NCBI RefSeq assembly: GCF_042477335.2
Contig: NC_091262.1
Coordinates: 46,163,001-46,227,000 of the forward strand
Direction of reading: 5' to 3'
DNA: 64,000 nt
Origin: Ovis canadensis
Taxonomy: Eukaryota; Chordata; Mammalia; Artiodactyla; Bovidae
Part shown: piece by piece, positions 1-11,940 of the stretch
Position numbering within the stretch: position 1 is the stretch's first letter
Layout of the letters: every line of letters starts with the position of its first letter
The notes under the pieces: model-generated
Database searches by the model: none
Told to the model about the DNA's origin: nothing
The model's input: the letters and a program-made list of their open reading frames with translations, nothing else
Program-made: the position numbers and the translations under genes

Positions 1-384
1 CTATAAAAATTGTTTCACACCTGGGAAGAAGGCAGTTTCTCAGCATTTGAAATATTCAACTCATTATTTCAAAATATTTAAGAGGTACATCACAGCATCT
101 TGTCTTATAATAACAAAAGTAACTCAATCTCTTATGAAAATTATTGGTGGGGTGTTGGAGGGACCTAATTCTAAACTATGAAAAGTGCTCCTATCATATA
201 AAGGAATTACAAGAAAACTGTTTTCCTGCTTCTCTACCATGGAGACAGACAGGGGATTAAGAGGAAAACTTTTCTCAACTATAAGAAAATAGTCTACTGA
301 GTATGGATGAACCTATAAAGCTAAAATCTTTCATTAATTTTCAAATGTTATATTTCTACCATTCTTTATTTTATTCAACAACAC
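1..384. other. Unassigned AT-rich non-coding DNA
   Basis: No coding, RNA or repeat signature was recognised. It lies on the inferred PEAK1-intron side of the promoter island. Confidence 0.4.
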
Positions 385-575
385 AAGACATTTACTACAC
401 CCCATGCATTATTTTAAACACTGTCCAATTATTAGCTCATGAACTCTCTGAGGTAGGTACTATCAATATTCCAATTTCACAGATGAGAACACTCAGGCAT
501 AGAGAGTAATTTCCCCAAGATAATTCAATCTCAGGCAGTCTGGGTCCAGAATTCATGTTCTTAACCACAATGCAA
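385..575 (-). repeat. MIR SINE, degraded
   Basis: The order 'ccaatttcacagatgagaacactcaggc', then a degraded 'caagat...caatctcaggcagtctgggtccagaattc', follows the reverse complement of the mammalian-wide interspersed repeat. The tRNA-like head lies at the right, so the element is on the minus strand. The call comes from memory of the consensus, not from an alignment. Confidence 0.7.
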
Positions 576-870
576 TGTTGACTCTTAAAAAATAAAATGC
601 TCATGAAAGTCCAGTGTCTTACAGTAAAATAGTTAATAAATATCTGCTAAGCAAATGAAGAGGGGAAAAATAGACATAGCAAAAAGTAGAAAACCTATCA
701 TTCATAGTTTCAACATATCACTGTAAGTTTATTTTCTATCAGTCTTCTTTTCTTGCTCACAGAGTTTTTTGTTGTTGTTGTTGTTTTCCCTTTAGCTATC
801 ACTCAGCAAACATGATTGTCTAGAAAATGCAAAATTTTACAATATTAGTCTCTCAACATTTTTAGAATAA
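576..870. other. Unassigned sequence with a short (GTT)n run
   Basis: The only structure is a GTT microsatellite of about five units at 771-785, preceded by a T run. Nothing else was recognised. Confidence 0.4.
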
Positions 871-879
871 CAGTTAAAA

Positions 880-1085
880 TTAATTGAACACTATATATCA
901 TACATGTGCTTGCTACATATTGTTATCTCACCTCACAATTCCATCAAGTAGTTATATGTATTATTCCCATTTTACAAATGAGGAAAACTGAAGCACAGTT
1001 AAACCAACTTCAGATCCCATGGACAATAATCAGTTGAGCCAAGATTCTAATTCAGGCAGCCTGATTCCTAAATAGAATTCTTGAC
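880..1085 (-). repeat. MIR SINE
   Basis: It contains the MIR core 'cccattttacaaatgagg' and, to its right, the 'gattctaattcaggcagcc' region of the tRNA-like head, so it is in reverse orientation. Confidence 0.8.
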
Positions 1086-1159
1086 TTCTCACGGAGGACA
1101 GGATTATGAATTACTTGAAAGATAAGGATCATGTTTTTAAGAGTAGTATTGTTTGTTTG

Positions 1160-1458
1160 AAAGTGAAAGTCTTAGTCAATCAGTCATGTCATGATTCTTT
1201 GTGACCCCATGGACTGTAGTCTGCCAGGCTGATCTGTTCGTGGAATTCTCTAGGCAAGAATACTGGAGTGAGTTGTCATTTCCTTCTCCAGGGGATTTTC
1301 CCAACCCAGGGATTGAACCTGAGTCTCCCACATCACAGGCAGATTCTTCATCATCTGAGCCATGCCCTTCTCCAGGGGATCTTCCCTACCCAGGGATGGA
1401 ACCCTGGTCTCCTGCATTGCAGGCAGATTCTTTACTATCTGAGCCACCAGGGAAGTCC
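1160..1458 (-). mobile_element. Bov-tA SINE with a doubled tRNA-like head
   Basis: This is a ruminant tRNA-derived SINE with a BovB-type 3' segment (gtgaccccatggactgtag) on the left and the tRNA-like head (gagccaccagggaagtcc) on the right. The head region 'ccttctccaggggat...gagcca' occurs twice in tandem, at about 1281-1362 and 1367-1458. A perfect 12-bp target-site duplication, ATTGTTTGTTTG, flanks it at 1148-1159 and 1459-1470. Confidence 0.92.
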
Positions 1459-1617
1459 ATTGTTTGTTTGGCTTAGGCTAAAATGAGAATGTTAACATAC
1501 AGTTATTTTACTTTGCCCTAAGTCTGAATTACACGAATAAAGTTTTTAATATCTTAAGGTTACTTCAGCAAGCTAAATAACTCTTCATGTCTTAATATAA
1601 GAGTCAAGTATTTTATG

Positions 1618-1715
1618 TAATTCCTTCATTCAACAACCATCTGAATATCCATTTCATGCTAGGCATTGTGCTAATAGGACATAGTCTTTACACTCAAGGC
1701 AGAGTCTCTTTTCAT
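1618..1715 (-). repeat. L2 3'-end fragment
   Basis: 'ttcattcaacaaccatctg' followed by 'atgctaggcattgtgctaa' matches the reversed L2 3' terminus (usual form ttcattcaacaaatatttattgagc...). It is old and diverged. Confidence 0.55.
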
Positions 1716-2117
1716 TCAGCATACGAATACAATAAAGCTTTCCACAATTAATAAATACAATATACTGTACGTACAAATGGTTAACAGCTTTGCCAACCAT
1801 ACAGCGGCAGAATTGAGAATGGAATCCTGTGATCTTTTTGCCCTTTATGCTTATAAAGTAGATATACCCCTCATTTCTCTTACAGGTCCTAGAGAGTGAT
1901 TGAAAAACTACTACTCAGTAAGTAAATCTGCCTGTTTCATGCCATATCACCTTTTAATGGCTGGCAATGAAACCTATCCATTTTTAGTGCAACAGAGCTA
2001 AAATTAAAATAGTTTACTTAAACCTTGGTTTACTAAGTTACACATTTACATTACTTCTAAAGTTCCATAATCACATTGGGATATGAATGTAATAAAATGA
2101 CAAATGTGAGTGTCTAA
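1716..2117. other. Unassigned non-coding sequence
   Basis: AT-rich sequence between an L2 scrap and a BovB element. No gene or repeat signature was recognised. Confidence 0.4.
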
Positions 2118-4476
2118 GAAATACCTGAAGTAACAGGCAAATTTGGCCTTAGAGTACAGAATAAAGCAGGGCAAAGGCTAATAGAGTACTGCCAAGAGAA
2201 TGCACTGGTCATAGCAAATACCTTCTTCCAACAACAGCAGAGAAAACTCTGCACATGGATATCACCAGATGGTCAATACCGAAATCAGATTGATTATATC
2301 ATTTTCAGCAAAAGATGGAGAAGCCCTATACAGTCAGCAAAAACAAGACCTGGAGCTGACCGTGGCTCAGATCATGAACTCCTTATTGCCAAATTCAGAC
2401 TTAAATTGAAGAAAGTAGGGGAAACCACTAGACCATTCAGGTATGACCTAAATTAAATCCCTTATGATTATACAGTGGAAGTGACAAATAGATTCAAGAG
2501 ATTAGATTTGATAGATAGAGTGCCTGAAAAACTACAGACAGAGGTTCATGACATTGTACAGGAGGCAGGGATCAAGACCATCCCCAAGAAAAAGAAATGC
2601 AAAAAGGCAAAATGGTTGTCTGAGGAGGCCTTACAAATAGCTGTGAAAAGAAGAGAAGCAAAAGGCAAAGGAGAAAAGGAAAGATATACCCATTTGAATG
2701 CAGAGTTCCAAAGAATAGCAAGGAGAGATAAGAAACCCTTCCTCAGTGATCAATGCAAAGGAATAGAGGTACAGATACTAAGGGAACATTTCATGCAAAG
2801 ATGGGCACAATAAAGGACAGAAATGGTAGGGACCTAACAGAAGCAGAAGATATTAAGAAGACATGGCAAGAATACACAGAAGATCTATATAAAAAAAATC
2901 TTCACAACCCAGATAATCATGATGGTGTGATCACTCACCTAGAGCCAGACATCCTAGAATGCGAAGTCAAGTGGGCCTCAGGAAGCATCACTATGAACGA
3001 AGCTAGTGGAGATGATGGAATTCCAGTTGAGCTATTTCTAATCCTAAAAGATGATGCTGTGAAAGTGCTTCACTCAATATGCCAGCAAATTTGGAAAACT
3101 AAGCAGTGGCCACAGGACTGGAAAAGGTCAGTTTTCATTCTAATCCCAAAGAAAGGCAATGCCAAAGAATGTTCAAACTACTGCAAAATTGCACTCATCT
3201 CACATGCTAGCAAAGTAATGCGCAAAATTCTCCAAGCCAGGCTTCAACAGTACGTGAACTGTGAACTTACAGATGTTCAAGGATTTAGAAAAGGCAGAGG
3301 AACCAAATCAAATTGCCAACATCTGTTGGATCATTGAAAAAGCAAGAAGAGTTCCAGTAAAACATCTACTTCTGCTTCATTGACTACATAAAAGCCTTTG
3401 ACTGTGTGAATCACAACACACTGGAAAATTCTTCAAGAGATGGGAATACCAGATCACCTGACATACCTCCTGAGAAATCTGTATGCAGGTAAAAATGCAA
3501 CTGGACATGTCCAATGGACATGTCCAAGTGGTTCCAAATTGGGAAAGGAGTATGTCAAAGCTGTATATTGTATAAAGGAGTCACCTTTCTTATTTAACTT
3601 ATAGGCAGAGTACATCATGAGAAATGCTGGGCTGGATGAAGCACAAGCTGGAATCAAGATTGCCAGGAGAAACATCAATAACCTCAGATATGCAGATGAC
3701 ACCACCCTTTGGAAGAAAGTGAAGAAGAACTAAAGAGCCTCTTGATGAAAGTGAAAGAGGAGAGTGAAAAAGTTGGCTTAAAGTTCACCATTCAGAAAAC
3801 TAAGATCATGGCATCTAGTCCCAACACTTCATGGCAAAGAGATGGGGAAACAATGGAAACAGTGGCTGACTTTATTTTTCTGGGCTCCAAAATCACTGCA
3901 GATGATGACTGCAGCCATGAAATTAAAAGATGCTTGCTTCTTGGAAGAAAAGTTATGACCAACCTAGATAGCATATTCAAAAGCAGAGACATTACTTTGC
4001 CAACAATGGTCCATTTAGTCAAAGCTATGGTTTTTCCAGTACTCATGTATGGATGTTGAGAGTTGAACTATAAGGAAAGCTGAGCGCCAAAGAATTGATG
4101 CTTTCGAAGTGTGGTATTGGAGGAGACTCTTGAGAGTCCCTTGGCCAGCATGGAGATCCAATCAGTCCATCCTAAAGGAAATCAGTCCTGAATATTCATT
4201 GGAAGGACTGATGCTGAAGCTGAAACTCCAATACTTTGGCCACCTGATATGAAGAACCGACTCAACGGAAAAGACGCTGATGCTGGGAAAGATTAAAGGA
4301 GGGAGGAGAAGGGAACGACAGAGGACGAGATGGTTGGATGGCATCACCGACTCAATGGACATGAGTCTGAGTAACCTCTGTGAGTTTGTGATGGACAGGG
4401 AGGCTTGGCGTGCTGCAGTCCATGAGGTCGCAAACAGTCGGACACGACTGAGCAATTGAACTGAACTGAACTGAAG
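2118..4476 (+). mobile_element. BovB (RTE-clade) LINE, 5'-truncated, about 2.4 kb
   Basis: BovB is a non-LTR retrotransposon whose single long ORF encodes an endonuclease and a reverse transcriptase. This copy starts inside the endonuclease. The C-terminal catalytic region with 'IDYI' and 'SDHELL' reads at about 2287-2390. RT-domain sequence follows, with YADD at 3689-3700. The 3' tail 'gaactgaactgaactga' ends near 4476. The reading frame is broken repeatedly: a stop follows the endonuclease, there is a frame change near 2753-2813, and a net one-base loss just after YADD. Longer open pieces are 2475-2813, 2753-3337 and 3709-4059. A full element is a little over 3 kb, so the 5' part is missing. 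It is dead and diverged more than the other copies in the window. Confidence 0.93.
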
Positions 4477-5094
4477 AGTATCCATGAAAGCAGCAGTCAA
4501 AAGTGTCACATGTTCACAGAAGATGAAGGCCACTTCTGCTTGATTTTACACTGAAACAAAGTTTTTAAACAGTCTGAAGTCTAATCCCATTAATTCTGAA
4601 AAGTGGGTAGAGATAGAAGTTAAAAAGTCAGTGTAACAGAAACTCTTGTAACCAGTTCACTGGCTTAATTGATAGCAATGACTATAGGCACAATTACTAA
4701 CCTGAGGCCTTGTAATGGCAGGGGACCAAGAGCAGAAGCAACTTAAGAAACCAAGATCAACATGCCGAAGAGATTCTCCTTTTTGATAATTGCTAGTGTG
4801 TGCATGAAACCTTGACAAGTTTCTCATCTGATACCTATTTATATCAGTGTTTATATGTAGCTGGCACATGCTTGAGTTCATTTTTTCTGATGCCTATGTC
4901 CTCTAACAAGCTTTTTCAGTATGTATTTGAACCATTATCTGGTATTTGCCTTCCACTGCTACTTTCTTTTTCAGTCTGTAATTTGTCTCATCCTAGATTA
5001 TAAATTTATGGCTCAATGCTAACTCCTGTAACAGCTCAGTGCCTTGCAAATAATAGGTACTGAAAAAGTGTTTATTAATAACAGATATGAAATT
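4477..5094. other. Non-coding sequence, possible L2/MIR tail
   Basis: At 5030-5080 'cagtgccttgcaaataataggtactg' resembles the 3' end of an L2 or MIR. The rest is unassigned. Confidence 0.35.
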
Positions 5095-5535
5095 CATCCC
5101 AGAGTCCCACCCCAATCCTTACCATTTTGCAAAACTGTTCCTCCTCATCTTTCTGACTGGGATGCCCTGTGGTCAGTCCTTGAATCTCTTTTCTAACTAC
5201 ACTCAACTCAGGTGATCTCACCTATACTGACAATTTCTAAATGTATACAACCTAGATCATCACCCTCCTTTGAACTACAGATTCATTTGTTCAGTTGCTG
5301 ACTTGACATCTCAATTAGCATGTCTATTAGACAACTCAAAAATGTAGCCAGTCTGGAACGGAACTCTTGAATTCTACCCAGAAACCTGCTCTGCTCATAG
5401 TCTTCCTGTCTCTGAAAATGACAACTCCACCCTTCCTGTTGCTTAAGCCAAAAACTTTAGAGTCATCCTTGATGTCTCTCTTTTCACATTCCACATTCAT
5501 CAGCAAACCCTGCTGGATCAAAACATACCTAGTCA
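5095..5535 (+). repeat. L2 LINE fragment (3' part)
   Basis: The series 'cttgacatctcaattagcatgtctattagacaactcaaa', 'cggaactcttgaattctacc', 'gttgcttaagccaaaaactttagagtcatccttgatg' and 'catcagcaaaccctgctgg' follows the consensus of the L2 3' region in order. Confidence 0.75.
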
Positions 5536-5689
5536 GAGTCAGAGATACATTTTACATACAGAAATAAAGAAAGATATGTATGGATACACAGATTAGTAAG
5601 CATACATATATTTCCTAGCTCTGTCCACAGAGAGCATCTAGCAGAAGTGATATCCCATTAACAACAAGCACACCTAGCATCCAGATCTT

Positions 5690-7067
5690 AACCTCAAAAT
5701 ACCATTCTCCAATAAAAGGAATCAGAGTTTTGTGAAAAGAAATGAGTCTAGGGCTGAGGTAGGAAAATACAAGATATCCTGAAACATCTAGTAGTGCCAG
5801 AGAATAAAGAAGTGTAACATGTACACATACAAAGGACAGGAGCATATCAAAAGGACACAGAAGTCAACTAAAAGAGCTCCCAATGGGCAAAGCTGGAATA
5901 ATTTGGGCAATAAAAGAAAGAATGATACCAACTGAATGATAACCCTAAGAATAAAGTATCCATGAATTACAACTGATATCATTAGATAGAAAGATAGAGA
6001 AGGAACAAACCTTCCTTACAGAATTCCAATTAGTAAATGCAGTAAGAATGAGGAAAAATAAACAGTACATTTAGAACATCATAGCAATAATTACTACAGG
6101 CAAGATTACTGGTGAATGCTAAAAGTAGCAGAACCAGGATACTGGTAAAGGCTCAAAGTATCTCCCTCAAAATATTTACCAATTACTGTGGTGTTTTTAA
6201 TATATGTCCATAAATTCTTTGATACATCTCCCTCCAGGAAGGAGAGCTTAATTCCCCTCCCCTTGAGTGTGCGCTGAATTTAATGACTTGCTTCTAACGA
6301 CCAGTGTATGGAGGGGGGAAAATAACGACTTTCTAGTGCAAAAATCTGGCAGAAACTACCTTACCTAAGTGATCGCCCAGTGATGACATGTTGATAAGAA
6401 GGTGTAATAACAAGGGAACTTTACTCTGTGGTGTTCTTCCTCAAAACTCTGTAACTAATCATGAGAAGATATCAGAAAATCTAAACTGAGGAACATCCTA
6501 TAAAAACACTTGACCAGTACTCTTTAAGTATCAAGGTCATAAAAGGTAAGGAAAGACCAAGAAACTCATGCACTAGAAGCATCAAAGGAGACTCAACACC
6601 TAAAACCAATGTAGTATCCTGGTTTGGATAATGCAATGGAAAAAGGATATTAATGGAAAAACTGGTGAAACACAAAGTCTGCAGCTTGGCAGAAGCATTG
6701 TACCAATATTAACTTCTTCGCTTGACAAATGTACTGTGGTTATGTAAGATGTTAATATTAGGAGGAAAAGGGTGAAGGGTATATGCCAATGATTCTTAAT
6801 AGGAGCAATTTTGCCCCATAGGGGGCATTTGGTAATGTCCAAAGACATTTTTGATTGTTACAACAGGGGGATGGTACTGCCACCTATGGACGGACAGAGG
6901 CCAGGGATGCTGTCTAACATTCTATATATTTAGCACAGGACAACCTCCGCAACAACGGTTTATTTAGTCCAAAATGTGAATAATGCTGAGACATTAAGGA
7001 ACTCTATGTATTATTTATGCAACTCCTCTATAAATCTAAAATTATTTCAAAATAAAGTTACAAATAT
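5690..7067 (+). repeat. L1M LINE 3'-UTR remnant, interrupted by MER5A
   Basis: 'ccttgagtgtgcgctgaatttaatgacttgcttctaac', 'tcaaggtcataaaaggtaaggaaag', 'actgtggttatgtaagatg' and the final 'aaattatttcaaaataaagtt' are characteristic of the 3'-UTR of old mammalian L1s. A MER5A splits it after 'ggtgaagggtatatg'. The left boundary is uncertain. Confidence 0.6.
6789..6998 (+). mobile_element. MER5A-type hAT (Charlie) non-autonomous transposon
   Basis: 'gagcaattttgccccatagggggcatttggtaatgtc', 'agaggccagggatgctgt', 'gcacaggacaacctcc' and 'ccaaaatgtgaataatgctgag' follow the MER5A consensus almost end to end. It is inserted into the L1M 3'-UTR, so it is the younger of the two. Confidence 0.8.
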
Positions 7068-7119
7068 TCCAAATCCAATCATTTCTTATCAATTTCCTAA
7101 TATAAGACACCACTAACTC

Positions 7120-7360
7120 TCAAATAGATTTTTAAGAGAGCCTCCTAACTGATCTTCTTGCTTTTACTCTTCACTTCTTTAGACTGCTTTTAACACAGTA
7201 CCTGGAGTGGACTTTTTAAAGCATAAATCTGACCATGTCATTTTGCTTAAAAATCTGCAATGGTTTATATCTCAAAAAGTAAACACCCACGCCCTTCCAG
7301 TGTTCTACAGGCTCTATGTAATCTGGACCCGGTTATTTCTTGAACTAAACCACTTTCTAC
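7120..7360 (+). repeat. L2 LINE fragment, left half of a split copy
   Basis: 'cctcctaactgatcttcttgcttttactcttc', 'aagcataaatctgaccatgtca', 'ctgcaatggtttatatctca' and 'caggctctatgtaatctgg' follow the L2 3' region. The copy continues at 8970 after the BovB insertion. Confidence 0.75.
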
Positions 7361-8955
7361 ACACAGAAGAACTGTACAAAAAAGATCTTCACAACCCAGA
7401 TAATCATGATGGTGTGATCACTCATCTAGAGCCAGGCATCCTGGAATGTGAAGTCAAGTGGGCCTTAGAAAGGATCACTATGAACAAAGCTAGTGGAGGT
7501 GACAGAATTCCAGTCAAGCTATTTCAAATCCTGAAAGATGATGCTGTGAAAGTGCTTCACTCAATATGCCAGCAAATTTGGAAAACTCAGCAGTGACCAC
7601 AGGACTCGAAAAGGTCAGTTTTCATTCCAATCCCAAAGAAAAGCAATGCCAAAGAATGCTCAAACTACCAAACAATCGCACTCATCTCACATGCTAGTAA
7701 ACTAATTTTCAAAATTCTCCAAGCCAGGCTTCAGCAATACGTGAACCACGAACTTCCTGATGTTCAAGCTGGTTTTAGAAAAGGCAGAGGAACCAGAGAT
7801 CAAATTGCCAACATCCACTGGATCATGGAAAAGCAAGAGATTTTCAGAAAACCATCTATTTCTGCTTTATTGACTATGCCAAAGTCTTTGACTGTGTGGA
7901 TCACAATAAACTGTGGAAAATTATGAAAGAGATGGGAATACCAGACCACCTGACCTGCCTCTTGAGAAATCTGTATGCAGGTCAGGAAGCAACAGTTAGA
8001 ACTGGACATGGAAAAACAGACTGGTTCCAAATAGGAAAAGGAGTACGTCAAAGCTGTATATTGTCACCCTGCTTATTTAACTTCTATGCAGAGTACATCA
8101 TGAGAAACGTTGGACTGGAAGAAGCACAAGCTGGAATCAAGATTGCCGGGAGAAATATCAATAACCGCAGATATGCAGATGACACCACCCTTATGGCAGA
8201 AAGTGAAGAGGAACTAAAAAGCCTCTTGATGAAAGTGAAAGTGGAGAGTGAAACAGTTGGCTTAAAGCTCAACATTCAGAATACGAAGATCATGGTATCT
8301 GGTCCCATCACTTCATGGCAAATAGATGGGGAAACATGGAAACAGTGTCAGACTTTATTTTGGGGGGCTCCAAAATCACTGCAGATGGTGACTGCAGCCA
8401 TGAAATTAAAAGACGTTTACTCCTTGGAAGAAAAGTTATGACCAACCTAGGTAGCATATTCAAAAGCAGAGACATTACTTTGCCGACTAAGGTCCGTCTA
8501 GTCAAGGCTATGGTTTTTCCTGTGGTCGTGTATGGATGTGAGAGGTGGACTGTGAAGAAGGCTGAGCGCCGAAGAATTGATGCTTCTGAACTGTGGTGTT
8601 GGAGAAGACTCTTGAGAGTCCCTTGGACGGCAAGGAGATCCAACTAATCCATTCTGAAGGAGATCAACCCTGGGATTTCCTTGGAAGGAATGATGCTAAA
8701 GCTGAAACTCCAGTACTTTGGCCACCTCATGGGAAGAGTTGACTCATTGGAAAAGACTCTGATGCTGGAAGGGATTGGGGACAGAAGGAGAAGGGGACTA
8801 CAGAGGATGAGATGGCTGGATGGCATCACGGACTCAATGGACGTGAGTCTGAGTGAACTCTGGGAGTTGGTGATGGACCCGGAGGCCTGGAGTCCTGCGA
8901 TTCATGGGGTCGCAAAGAGTTGGACACGACTGAGCGACTGAACTGAACTGAACTG
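7361..8955 (+). mobile_element. BovB LINE, 5'-truncated, with perfect 14-bp target duplication
   Basis: The copy begins within the linker between endonuclease and RT and ends with the TGAAC-type tail. The 14-bp direct repeat AAACCACTTTCTAC lies at 7347-7360 and 8956-8969, giving exact insertion limits. The RT domain reads in pieces. The piece at 7207-7596 starts in L2 sequence and enters BovB. Another, at 7896-8441, carries the catalytic YADD (8172-8183) within NNRRYADDTTLMAESEEEL. At least three frame breaks or stops (near 7597, between 7800 and 7900, and near 8330) make it inactive. The copy interrupts an ancient L2. Confidence 0.96.
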
Positions 8956-8969
8956 AAACCACTTTCTAC

Positions 8970-9415
8970 TCTTCTATTCTATTCACTGTCTACTCTTCTA
9001 TTCACTCCAGTCCAGGCACACTGGCCTCCTAGTGTTCTGAGAATGTAGGAAGCACACTTCTGCCTCAGGGCCAACGCGAAAAACTGTTTCTTCCACCTAA
9101 TGTGCCCCCTTACCTCCTTCTTAAATTGCTTACACCTCATCAAGTCCTTCCCAGACATCCTTTTAAAAGTGCACATACCCATTGGCATACCTGTCCTGCT
9201 TGCCTGCTCTATTTTTCTCTACAGCATTTATCCATCACCTTCTAATACTGTATAACAACAAGTTACTTATTTTGTTTAATGTCTGTCTTTCTCTCCAGAA
9301 AGTAAAATCCACCAGGGCATGGATTTTTGTCCGTTTGGTTCACTACTATAACCTCTGCACCTAGAACGATGTTCAGCACACTTAATGCTAAACAAACATT
9401 GGATAAATGAATGAT
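8970..9415 (+). repeat. L2 LINE fragment, right half of the split copy
   Basis: It continues the L2 from 7360: 'cacactggcctcctagtgttc', 'cttctgcctcagggcc', 'ccagggcatggatttttgtc', then the terminal 'tgctaaacaaacattggataaatgaatga'. The first bases belong to the duplicated target site. Confidence 0.78.
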
Positions 9416-9507
9416 ACACCTTTGAAGTCCTAAATTTAATATCTCAGTGTTGCTCTACCACTTTGCATCATTACTGCATTTTCTCTCTTACTCCTCTCTA
9501 GAGAGGA

Positions 9508-9722
9508 CTATGGTTTGGAGAACAAAGAACAGGCTTGAATCTTGGTTCTATCACTTGAGAGTGTATCTCTAGACACATGATTTAACCTTTCTAAATCCTC
9601 AGTTTCTTCATTCAAGAGGAATGACAAAGGGATGGATGGTAAGGTTAATAACACTTTTGTTAGAATTAGAAATAAGGCATTAAAGTATATAACACATACT
9701 AGTAGGTATGCCATAAACAAAA
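9508..9722 (+). repeat. MIR SINE
   Basis: In forward order it has a degraded tRNA-like head (gaatcttggttctatcactt), then 'acacatgatttaacctttctaaatcctcagtttcttcat', then a decayed 3' part. Confidence 0.75.
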
Positions 9723-9929
9723 GCTAATGTTTTTGCTCCCTCCTCACTAGCTCTTTGGCTTCACACTGACCTCTAGCTCCCAGTTTCTCCCAGTTGAATC
9801 ACCTCTTCTATGATTTCTGCTCATGATCCAACCTGGACTCCACAGTTCACTCCAGTCACAGCCTTTTAACATCATTAATTCGCTCAGCCAACTGCCCTTC
9901 AGGTATCTCTACCAAGTAGGCATCTGCAC

Positions 9930-10070
9930 AAAGCTGTGCATAATAGCCTGGGCTCTCGAACTGAATCACCAGGGTTTGAACCCCAGTTATCTTACCATCA
10001 AGGAGAATAACAGTACCTACCTTTAGAGCTCTTGTGAGTTTCTTCAGTTATACCCAGAGTGATCAGTGCT
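9930..10070 (+). repeat. MIR SINE, partial
   Basis: 'gcctgggctctcgaactgaatcaccagggtttgaaccccag' matches the MIR head region, followed by 'taacagtacctacctttagagctcttgtgag' from the core. Confidence 0.65.
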
Positions 10071-10829
10071 AGAGAAAAATCAACCATGCAAACTGGAATC
10101 CCTACAAATCTGAGGTCTAGAACCTAAGATGGGTCCTCTGTGCTGCCTAACAATTCTTTTTCATTATCCTAGTCATGATCTATTTCTCTCCCATTCCCTT
10201 GAAAGCTATTATATATTGACATGCTTTTTTAAGAACCCCTATTTTATCATGCTCCCCCTCATTCTAAGCACGTACTTAAAAATGTTAGAAGACAAATCAA
10301 CTCATTCTCCCTCCTGTCCCCATCATTTAGAAACTTATTTACACTGCCTCCAATTTCATCTCTTTTCTTCATGCTCAATGAAAAAGGAAAATCAAGGCCA
10401 ACTTCTCTACCTATGCTTTGGATCCCATCCCTTACTATTGCTTCCCAATTCCTGGCATCATCAATCACCTCTGCCCCCCATCTCTCTCCTCCCCATCTCC
10501 ACTTCAATTTCTCCTCTCCAGTGGTTCATTACAAGCCCAAATAAATATGCCCCAAATCCTCTTATTTTAAAAAGGGAGGAGAGACAGTAAACTTTTCTAA
10601 AATCCGGTGCATCTCCTTCACCTGTACTATTTGTTCAGTCCTCTGTTGAAAACATTATATCTCTCACAATTAGCTACATTTCTAGTTGTCATTGGCTCTT
10701 CAACTCCCTCACCCAGAAAGCATTACAATGTAGCTACCTGCTCCAACTGAAGTAACAAATGACTTAATCATCATGGCTCAGGGGCTTTTTTTCCATTTTT
10801 ATCTTACTTGGCCTTTGCATGGCGAGATA
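10071..10829. other. Pyrimidine-rich unassigned sequence, probably old LINE
   Basis: The stretch is C/T-rich like neighbouring L2 copies, but I cannot match it confidently. A 153-codon open stretch at 10129-10590 is low-complexity (Leu, Pro, Ser, His) and shows no domain, so I do not call a gene. Confidence 0.35.
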
Positions 10830-11940
10830 CTGTATTCTCCACTCCTAGTCCCTGAAATACTCTTCTCCCTCAGCTTCCGTGACAAATCTCTCATAGTTTC
10901 CCTTTTCAACTTTGGTCTATCTGGCACAGATGGTTAGCTTCTCTTAGTTGTCTGCCCCATTCAGTAGTTCACAACAGAAACGTGGGAATCATGTTAAACT
11001 GTCAGTCTTGCTCAACTCTATAATCTGATTATTTACCCTATCCTGTTGATAATACTTCCTAAACCTCTTACACATCCACCCCTCTTCTATCTCTCTCATC
11101 ATTTCTCACCAGGAATGGCTTCCTAACTGGTTCTGCTTCTAGTTTTGTCCTTCTCTAATCCAGCATTCACCTCACTGCCCGGAACACAAATTTGATTCTT
11201 CACAGCATAATTCCTTGACTCCCCCCACCCCACTAAATCCTCACAGCCTTCAGAATAAAGTTAAAGCCCCTTAGCTTGTTTCATAAGGCACTCAGTGATT
11301 TGACTTCTTAACACTTTTTCATCCCGTATTTTAAACTGTGTTGTCCACATGTGCCTACTGAATACTTTAACAAGGCTAGACCCAACTGAGATAAAATACA
11401 TACCAGATTCTGAAAACTTAGTTTGAAAAGAGAATGTCAAATATCTCAATAATACTTTTTAAATTAATTACAGATTGAAATATTTTAGACATATCAAATT
11501 AAATAAAATATTATTAAAATTAATTTTATCTTTTACTTTTTAACGGGGTTAATAGGAAATTTTTTTTGAATTACATTTGTGACTTACATTATTATATTTT
11601 TACAGAACAACACTGGTCTAGAATGTCCTTTCTCTTTTTTCAACCTAGTTAACCCCTGTCTATTTCTGAAGATTAGTTGAGGTAACTCACTAAAATGCAT
11701 TTTAGGACACTCCCCTCCCAAGACTCCCAAGTACCCATTCTCCTCTGTGCTTCTATCCACAGGAATTCACTTACACCTGTTATATATCACTCCACATTAT
11801 AATTATTGGTTATCAGCTATCTTCTTCTGCTAAACTATATGCTCCTTGCAAAAAGGTATATCATTCTACATATACTCAGGGATTTCCACCATGCCTACCA
11901 CTTTTAAGGCACTCAAAATATTTGCTGAACAAATGTGAAC
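10830..11940 (+). repeat. L2 LINE fragment(s)
   Basis: 'cgtgggaatcatgttaaactgtcag', 'aatggcttcctaactggttctgc', 'cagaataaagttaaagcccc' and, further right, 'gctccttgcaaaaaggtatatc', 'tcagggatttccaccatgcc' and 'caaaatatttgctgaacaaatg' follow the L2 3' region to its end. An AT-rich stretch at about 11,400-11,620 does not fit and may be an insertion. Confidence 0.65.

Noticed and set aside
10129..10590. 153-codon forward frame
   Set aside because: Low-complexity Leu/Pro/Ser/His composition in pyrimidine-rich, L2-like DNA, with no domain or splice context.
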